Assembly (NCBI GenBank): GCA_033239125.1 | Contig: BSWB01000004.1 | Span: 28,145,501 to 28,209,500 of the forward strand | DNA length: 64,000 nucleotides | Reading direction: 5' to 3' | Origin: Fagopyrum homotropicum | Taxonomy: Eukaryota > Streptophyta > Magnoliopsida > Caryophyllales > Polygonaceae | Part shown: piece after piece, positions 57,239 to 64,000 of the stretch | How positions within the stretch are numbered: position 1 is the first letter of the stretch | How the letters are laid out: the number at the start of each line of letters is the position of its first letter | Position numbers and translations under genes: made by a program | Notes under the pieces: generated by a model | What the model saw: the letters and a program-made list of their open reading frames with translations, nothing else | The model's database searches: none | What the model was told of the DNA's origin: nothing

Positions 57239-58634
57239 CTCACCACTTCAAGCGTTGCTCAACTTACTACCCTCAACAATGAAGTGAAGGCTTTGAAAGA
57301 AATTTTATTATCTCAAGCTAAAGGAGCATCCAAGGAGCAATATGTTGGATACTTAGGGCGAGGAAACTATCAAGGGCCAAGGAATAACAATTTCAACAAT
57401 AACAACGGGAATTTCAACAATTAGAGATCAAAACAAAACAATTCCGGTAACCTTATTCTCATGCTGAAAATGCTCTAACTCCCCCATCTTCTTCTTCCAT
57501 TCCATTGAAGAGTCAAGAGCCATCTTCAAGCTCATCCCAGTAGCCTAAGGAAAAAACGAATGCTGTGTTAGAAGCAATTATGACCAAACTCAATGCCATG
57601 GAGAGCTCTATGAACACATTCTCAAAGGCACAAAAAGCTTTGGAACATCAAGTTTTCAACTAGGATAATGAAGCACCTAGAGATCTGGGTAAACTCCCAG
57701 GAAGGACGAAGAACAACCCAAAAGGGCAAGTCATAACAATTACCACACAAAGTATGAGGACAATTGATCCAGTACCTCGGTCGGACAACGATCTGTCGAA
57801 GAACACCTCGGCCGAGATGCCGGTCGAGACGAAAGCTAAAAAGGCAAAGGAGACATTCGATGTATATGTTCCACCACCTGCTTACAAGCCTCCACTTCCA
57901 TTCCCTCAGTCTAGGGTGCGGGCGCGTCTAGATAAACACTTTGGTAAGTTTCTAGACCTTATGAATAAGCTACATATTAACATACCTTTCGTTGATGCAA
58001 TCTTAGGTATGCCCACCTATGGGAAGTTTCCTAAAAAATCTTATCACAGAAAAGAAAGCTGGAAGACTTTGGTGAAGTCGGATGACCTCAAGATCTTCTG
58101 AGCTTATTCAAATAATGAAAGAAAATATGCCACTGAAGCTAAGATATCCCGGTTTGTTTTGAATTCCCATCGAAGTTGGGGACGTGACTTATGATGCACT
58201 TTGCGATCTAGGAGCAAGCATGAGCATAATTCCTCTAGCACTTTGTGAGAAGATCGGTCTTGGTGAACCTAAGCCCATGAACATGACTCTATACATGGAG
58301 GATCGTTCCATTACTCTTCCTGTTGGAATCTTGGAGGACATTCCCGTCAAGCTAGGTAAGTTTTACATACCTATAAACTTTGTGGTTTTGGAATTTCCTA
58401 CAGATTATCCCATTCCCATCATTCTTGGAAGACCATTCCTTGCAACTTCGGGATGCATGGTCGATTGCAAGAACATCACGTTATCATTCAACATTGGGGA
58501 AGATCATGCTGAGTTTACACTCTCATCCACGATGAAGGGACAACCCTTAGGATAAGATATCTTCAACATCTATGATGAGGAAGATTCTTGAGAATTGGTG
58601 AGCTTTATCTTAATTAAAGACCCTCTTGAGAAAG
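57239..58634 (+). pseudogene. Athila-type gag C-terminus and protease, decayed
   Basis: It resumes the gag cut at 55417: AQLTTLNNEVKALKEILLSQ, an Asn-rich stretch, PLKSQEPSSSSSQ-like sequence, VYVPPPAYKPPLPFPQSR and FGKFLDLMNKLHINIPF. The protease follows with ALCDLGASMSIIPLALC and ILGRPFLATSGCMVDCKN. Stops and a frame slip (near 58030) close the frame. It ends in DPLEKVLSFS at about 58634, matching residues just after protease in the intact relative. Confidence 0.85.
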
Positions 58635-58936
58635 TTTTAAGTTTTAGTTATAACACCTCAAATCTATGGGACTCGGAGTGCTACATTGGTCTAGGATCTC
58701 ATAATGGATCCTAACCCTAGCCTAACAACAAGTTCACTGGATCTTACAACAAGGCACATGTAGATTCAAAGCAAATAGATAAAACTGTATAAGATATATA
58801 AAAAAGGTTTACAAACACAAAGCCGAGTACAAAACATCAACCATAAACATCTTATACAAAAGACTTGTGTTGATACAAAACATCAACCACAACCATCACA
58901 ATCGCACAAATCCACAACCGTACGCTAAGTAAGTCC
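58635..58936 (-). mobile_element. Inverted chromovirus LTR fragment
   Basis: The + strand begins TTATAACACCTCAAA and is the reverse complement of the 3' part of the LTR at 60320-60683. After an internal deletion near 58861, it is the reverse complement of 59950-60000. It abuts the oppositely oriented LTR through a palindrome at 58903-58972. It interrupts the second Athila-type element. Confidence 0.75.
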
Positions 58937-58972
58937 ATAGGACTTACTTAGCATACGGTTGTGGATTGTGCG
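58903..58972. repeat. Near-perfect 70-bp palindrome at an LTR inversion junction
   Basis: Arms of about 33 bp (CGCACAAATCCACAACCGTA..TAAGTAAGTCC and its inverse) surround the three-base centre ATA at 58937-58939. There is one base change and one single-base insertion between the arms. The centre coincides with the short palindrome GTAAGTCC..GGACTTAC present in every LTR of this family. Confidence 0.85.
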
Positions 58973-60683
58973 GCTGCATCCACCTTTGTTGACCTCTTGA
59001 CTTTGCTTTTGGTTAGCTTCTTATATAAGCTTCCAATCCTTCATATGAGGGGTTTCCTTACCTTATTCCAGCTTCTTCATCCCTCTTACGTTCTTCTCCT
59101 CCTTCCTCCTCTCTTCTTTGATCTTCTTGATCTTGTGAGAGAGCTTTTGAGAGTTTGGTGTTGGTTTTGGCCTTGGAAGATCTTGAGCTTGTTGCTGAGA
59201 GCTGTTGTTGCTGTATTGAGGTGTTGTAGGAGGATGATGGAGTGGACCTCCATGGCTGCTTAGGTTTCTGGTTGTGGTAAGCCAACTCTTCTTCTTTTCT
59301 TTCTTCCCTTCTTCTTCCTTGTTTCTTTCTTCCTTCCCTAGCTTAGGATCACAAGTAGACTTGTGTTGGATCCTTTCCTGGCTGTTTTAATGTTCATACA
59401 TATGTATATGTGTATGTGTGTTGTTGTGGTGTGGTGAAGAAGTGAAGAGAGTCAAGAAAGAGATCGAAGAGAAGTCGGGGCCAAGCTTCTACACAGACAG
59501 CCGCCCCTGTGCCTGCACCAGGCCGCCCCTGCGCTTGCCTGTGACCACCCCTACACCTTGGGTGAGTCGCCCCTGCGCCTCACTGGGTCAGCTTGGAGTT
59601 CCTTGCTTCTGTTGGTACATTCAGGGCATACCTTGTTGGTATGTTTCCTTCCTTCCTTTTCTTTGGCCTTGGCTTAGATGTTGGCTAGGCTAGCTTGCTT
59701 AGGATGAGTGGTATGATAGAGATGTGCCTTAGGCACTCGTGTTTATGTTGAGGTTATGCCTTAGGCATTTGTGAGCATGTTATGATCTTGAGGTTTAGAT
59801 TGAGGTTGTAGGTTGGTTATGGTTATGGAGACGAGTCTCCTAACCCTTGCAGTATGTGATGGTGTGTGCCTTGCTATTGCAGGCGTTGGTTTCTTCCCCA
59901 AGGGGAAGCTGTGACGTGGTATTGGATACAAGTGTTACAGGTAAGTCCATAAGACTTACTTAGCGTACGGTTGTGGGTTTGTATGATTGTGATGGTTGTG
60001 TGTGTTCATATGATTGTGCATTTATAACTTAAACCGGACTAGGATGACCATTTATTATATTAAATGACCCAAGTGTATTATAACGGGTCGTGACCACTTG
60101 CCTCCGCCTGCTGGTAGGAGGAGGTGCCTTGAAGATGATCTCACAGAAGGGGACGAATGATGATCACCCCCATGCAAAAATCCTGTGTTACATTGGATGG
60201 GACGGGGTTCTTGAGGCTCCTCGTGTTACAAAAGAAGTTGAATTAGTAATGGAATAACGCAATGAAAGATAATAAATGAATGTGTGTGGCATTGCATGTA
60301 TGAGATGTTGATGTGTGTTTGTTCTATTACCTTCATACTTATTCACTACTGTAGCTAATGGTGTATACCGTGTTGTAGATGATTTGTAGGTTAGGAGGAC
60401 TGTAGAGAGAGCCAGATGGTGTGACCAGCTGAGGACTTCTGTACATTAGGATGCGTGGGATATGGGGATCTTTTGTATCAGATGTTTATGGTTGATGTTT
60501 TATACTCGGCTTTGTGTTTGTAAACCTCTTTTATGTATCTTATACAGTTTTATGTATTTGGTTTTAATCTACCGGTGCCTTGTTGTAAGATCTAGTGAAC
60601 TTGTTGTCAGGCTAGGGTCAGGATCCATTGTGAGATCCTTGCCCAATGTAGCACTCCGAGTCCCATGGCTTTGAGGTGTTATA
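58937..60683 (+). repeat. 5' LTR region of the chromovirus-like element
   Basis: It ends GGCTTTGAGGTGTTATA, directly followed by the primer-binding site. It includes GCCCCTGCGCC-type GC-rich repeats (59500-59580), CAGGTAAGTCCATAAGACTTAC (about 59940) and the TAGCACTCCGAGTCCCA terminal zone. The left boundary is obscured by the inversion, and I could not fix the first base of the LTR. The reading frames inside it look fortuitous. Confidence 0.7.
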
Positions 60684-60687
60684 GAGT

Positions 60688-60700
60688 TGGTATCAGAGCC
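60688..60700 (+). other. Primer-binding site (initiator tRNA-Met)
   Basis: TGGTATCAGAGCC lies a few bases after the LTR end. It is complementary to the 3' end of initiator tRNA-Met and standard for chromoviruses. Confidence 0.9.
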
Positions 60701-60858
60701 TTAGGTTGACAACAATGGCACTTACTATTTGCAATAAAGGTAGAGTGGATAAATAAACAAAACCCACATGGAGTCTGACTTTTCAAAAGGTTTTGGTTTT
60801 AAAGCGAGTACAGATGTTTTGGGATAGCATGTACAGAAGCCGTCACCCATCTAAGGAT

Positions 60859-61027
<169 letters not shown>

Positions 61028-61070
61028 GGCCTATATAGAGCCTTATAAGTTAGGTGTGAATACCCCGCAG

Positions 61071-62297
61071 ATGGCTCGGACTAGAGCTACTGCTGTAGGC
61101 CGAGGTAGAGGCAGACCACCTCTTCCTTCAGGAGGGATAGGACAGGGACCAACTCCCGCTACAGATCCACCAGTGATGGAGGAGGCTTCTGAGGAGGTTG
61201 CTGAGAGTGTAGTTCCAGCTACGAGGAGTGGTGGGTCCAGGAGACAGCAGGCCCATCCAGCCCAGTCTGATTGCTCAGACCGTGTCTCCATGGGTGGACC
61301 AGAGTTCAAAGAGTACCTCAGGCATTTTAAGGAGGCCATTGGAGCAGGTAGAGGAGCCCTATATTTACCAGGGCATGAGGGATCATCTGAGAGATCCCAT
61401 GGAGCTACTCAGGTGCCAGCTATGCCGGCACGTGCTGATGAGGTTGCTCGAGCTATAGAGGAGACCAAAGGGCCTCGACCAGTTGCCTGGTTGAAGGCAT
61501 TTCATCAGCAGGGAGTATCACACTTCTCATGGGAGATAGACTTAGAGACTGAGGTGTGGATTGGGCATGTAGACTCAGCTCTAGAGTCTATTCGATGCCC
61601 TGAGGACAGATGGATAGAGCTAGTACAGTCTCTATTCCGTGACCTGGCACACCAGTGGTGGAGGACAGTGAGAGCACGAGTTACCAGCTATCAGCAGATG
61701 AGGACTTTGTTGAGGGAACAATTCTGCCCTGCCTCATTAAGGAGGGAGAAACTGTAGGATTTCGTGGAGGCGGGCTTTGAGGACGTACCTATTACAGATG
61801 CTATTTGCCGCTTCCAAAATGAGTTGGCACTACTGGGTCCAGTTGCACTATCTGAGGACCATCATGTGTATTTGTTCTCCCGTCGTTTGAGGGAGAGCAC
61901 ACGTTCATACATGGCAAGATTTCACTGTGATTCATTGACAAATTATCAGGATCGGGCCTTTGCCTATGAGAGGGAGAGAGCTAGCCAGAGGAGGACTTAT
62001 CAGACAAGACGGTCTGAGAAGAGACATCGCACAACACAGACTGGTGCAGGAGCATCTGGACACGGGAAAGGCCAATCTCAGGGCCGCTCGAGTGGTCCAG
62101 TATCCGCACCTACGACTGAGAGGGGCCGGAAGTGTTACAACTGCGGGGCATATGGATATATGAGGGCTGATTGCCCGAGAGCACTACTGACTTGCTTCTT
62201 GTGTGGGAAGCCAGAACACAGAGCTACATTTTGCCGTCAGGGCAAGGCGCCATCACAACAGAGTTCTTCCCTTGCAAGTGCAGTAGGAGGTGGGTAG
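61071..62297 (+). pseudogene. Chromovirus-like gag with one internal stop
   Basis: Starts MARTRATAVGRGRGRPPL (an in-frame Met at 61026 lies within leader sequence). The gag core (WIGHVDSALESI, RWIELVQSLFRDLAHQWWRT, LLREQFCPASLRREKL) is cut by TAG at 61755-61757 and resumes in the same frame with DFVEAGFEDVPI. Two zinc knuckles follow. The first, CYNCGAYGYMRADC, has Tyr where His is expected. The second, CFLCGKPEHRATFC, is canonical. A second stop at 62295-62297 separates gag from pol in the same frame. Confidence 0.88.
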
Positions 62298-63558
62298 AGA
62301 CCGCCTCAGCATCAGGTACATGGACAACAGAGAATCCCAGATACACTTGCTACTCAGGGTTCTGCTCCAGGACCGAGTAGAGGTAGAGGTAGAGAGGCTG
62401 GTACCAGTGATGCTCGAGGAGCTCGAGGTCGTGTTTTTAAGCTGAGGAGTGCTGAGGAGCCCCCAACACCAGTTGCTACATGTACCATTCTGTTACATGG
62501 TTTACCTGTTAGAGTTTTATTTGATACGGGTGCTACGCATTCATTTATTTCTGCTGCTTGTGTTGAGTGTTTGAGTTTGTCTACCATAAAGGGGGCACCC
62601 TTTACTATAGGGTTACCTAATGGTAGTAGAGTCGGAGGTACCCAAGAGATACATAGTTGTCCCCTACGCTTAGGGACTCATATATTGCTTGCTGACTTCT
62701 TAGTCATGCCCTTGATGCATGAAGAAGTCATATTAGGTATGGATTGGATGCGTAGACACTGTGCGGTGTTAGATGTATGTAAGAGAATTGTTACAGTCTC
62801 TACCGACATAGGTCCGATAGAGGTCTTCCGGGGTTGGAACCTTGAGATGACGGGATCTGTTATCAGTTCCATACGAGCAGCTAGACTGATAGCACAGGGA
62901 TGTGATGCCTTCTGGTACTACGCCATGAAGGATGGAGAGAGTCCAGCTTTGGAGGACATACCAGTGGTCTGTGAGTTTACAAACGTGTTTGCAGAGCCGT
63001 CTAGCTTGCCGCCTCAGAGGAGCGTAGACTTTGGCATTGATTTGGAGGCTAGAACGAGACCCATCTCGATGGCCCCATACCGTATGACACCTGTCCAGAT
63101 GTTGGAGCTGAAGAAGCAACTCGAGGAGTTGGCTGAGAAGGGCTTCATACGCCCTAGCGTTTCATTATGGGGTGCACCTGTCCTCTTCGTGCGGAAGAAG
63201 GACAGATCGTTGAGATTGTGTATAAACTACAAAGAGCTGAACAAGGTGACCATCAAGAACAAGTATCCACTGCCTCGTATTGATGATCTACTTGATCAGC
63301 TTCGAGGAGCGACAATTTTCTCCCGGATCGAATTACGTTCAGAATATCACCAGCTGAGGGTGAGAGAGCAGGACGTACATAGGACGGCATTTCGTACCCG
63401 TTATGGACACTACGAGTTTGTAGTGATGCCATTTGGGTTGACGAATGCCCCAACAATCTTCATGGAGTTAATGAATAGTATCTTCATCGACTTCTTGGAT
63501 CAGTTTGTGGTGGTCTTCATTGATGACATTTTAGTGTACTCTCGTAGCAGAGAGGAGC
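62298..63558 (+). pseudogene. Chromovirus-like pol: protease and partial reverse transcriptase
   Basis: Open in the gag frame from 62298. Protease: LHGLPVRVLFDTGATHSFIS, with catalytic D-T-G. RT: YRMTPVQMLELKKQL, LRLCINYKELNKVTIKNKYP, motif A FSRIELRSEYHQL, then MPFGLTNAPTIFM and the catalytic FIDDILVYS. In motif A the expected catalytic Asp (FSKIDLRSGYHQ) is Glu, so RT would be inactive even if complete. The frame is cut at 63559 by an Athila-like LTR. RNase H, integrase and chromodomain are not in the window, so the chromovirus label rests on gag/RT style and the tRNA-Met primer site. Confidence 0.88.
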
Positions 63559-64000
63559 TGTTCGCCCGAAAACGTGCGTGCAAATAAACTTTATATTTAT
63601 AAAATTAGAATAAAAGCAAGCGATCCCGCAGTGTACGGATTGGCGTAGATTAGCAAGTATTTCAGAGTATCGAACACAGGGATTTGGTGAAACAAAATCC
63701 AATTTCAAGTTGTCAAGCAAATAAGATGTAAAGCTTTGCAAATATTAGGGAAAAAAACAACCCTAAAGATCCAGGTATCTAATTGTTGCAATCGATTCAA
63801 GATATACTAAAGAACTAAGGACAAAGTCAAGAGTTGCGAAGGTACACTAAAGTAAAGTAATGTACGGTGATGTTCCAAAACTTTATATGACTTATCTAAA
63901 GACACTCTCTATAAAGGTTGTTGAGGTTGTAGTATAGAAAGGATCTAAGGACAAGAATTAATCTCAAATACCCAAACTTGTAACCCAAGGATCAAGATAA
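63559..64000 (-). mobile_element. Start of an Athila-like LTR, cut by the window end
   Basis: The junction TGTTCGCCCGAAAACGTGCG resembles the LTR ends TGTTCGCTCCAAACGGTGCG at 39727 and 49388. The order TTATATTTATAA, CCCGCAGTGTACGG, ATCGAACACAGGGATTTGGTGAAACAAA follows as in those LTRs, but with clear divergence. It is a different Athila-like family or subfamily, inserted in the chromovirus RT. The 5 bases before it are GGAGC; the matching duplication would lie beyond the window. Confidence 0.75.

Larger units (their letters stand above)
52633..58634 (+). mobile_element. Second Athila-type element, 3'-truncated and decayed
   Basis: On the + strand: a 5' LTR (52633-54233), primer-binding site, gag with stops, and protease. 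It is interrupted by a solo LTR (55417-57238) and ends abruptly near 58634, inside the linker after protease, at the junction with a chromovirus LTR. Integrase, any RT, the downstream ORF and the 3' LTR are missing. Protein similarity to the element at 39727-51149 is high (for example KEI(V/I)PYDPEPEKTYKRRL and PLGEPKP-type protease sequence), but LTRs and DNA have diverged well beyond the LTR-LTR divergence of that element. The family is related but distinct. Confidence 0.85.

Noticed and set aside
58635..60683. Complete chromovirus between two inverted LTRs
   Set aside because: The left piece is in opposite orientation and internally deleted, so it is not the partner LTR. The true 3' LTR lies outside the window or is lost.

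Overview
The window is nuclear DNA of a flowering plant, probably a eudicot. It has long intron-rich genes with GT-AG introns, AT-rich spacers, MITEs, and about half its length in nested LTR retrotransposons. No prokaryotic-style operons, rRNA or tRNA genes were seen. I cannot name the species.

The gene-bearing part is 1-36 kb, with every host gene on the + strand. (1) 2753-4981: a seven-exon gene with no recognised family. (2) 7716-11204: a tafazzin-like phospholipid/glycerol acyltransferase, seven exons, 467 aa. (3) 12557-16032: the alpha subunit of F-actin capping protein, ten exons, 307 aa. From memory, genes 2 and 3 are also neighbours in Arabidopsis (At3g05510/At3g05520), which would make this conserved microsynteny. 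(4) A tandem cluster of heparan-alpha-glucosaminide N-acetyltransferase-like membrane proteins: copy A (25921-29080, 13 exons, 474 aa), a fragment of a third copy (29249-29356) and copy B (32132-34849, 10 exons, 467 aa). B lacks three introns that A has, each removed exactly. A full-length Ty1/copia element (16284-23028, TSD GGTTT) lies 250 bp past the capping-protein stop codon. Small mobile pieces fill the rest: MITEs, a 5'-truncated LINE, a Helitron helicase remnant and copia fragments.

The part from 36 to 64 kb is a retrotransposon nest. A degenerate Ty3/gypsy protease region (37.4-38.4 kb) is followed by the gag of a minus-strand chromovirus-like element. That gag is split by a complete 11,423-bp Athila-type element (39727-51149, 1762-bp LTRs, TSD GTCTC). 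Next is a second, decayed Athila-type element (52633 to about 58634, + strand). It contains a 1822-bp solo LTR of a third Athila-like family (55417-57238, TSD CTCAC). A chromovirus-like element (about 58635-63558) follows with LTR, PBS, gag and pol, and its reverse transcriptase is cut at 63559 by the LTR of yet another Athila-like element that runs off the window.

The most unusual object is the complete Athila-type element. Its 1378-codon ORF is open from gag through protease into integrase, but reverse transcriptase and RNase H are absent. It would have to be mobilised in trans, and its nearly identical LTRs and intact TSD suggest a fairly recent insertion. Two further signals recur across the Athila-like families. 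One is a short palindromic word (CACCTCG-GT-CGAGGTG and variants) spread through LTR, spacer and coding sequence. The other is a set of four 14-15 bp motifs (ACCGGGTAAGTCTC) with conserved spacing in three divergent LTR families.
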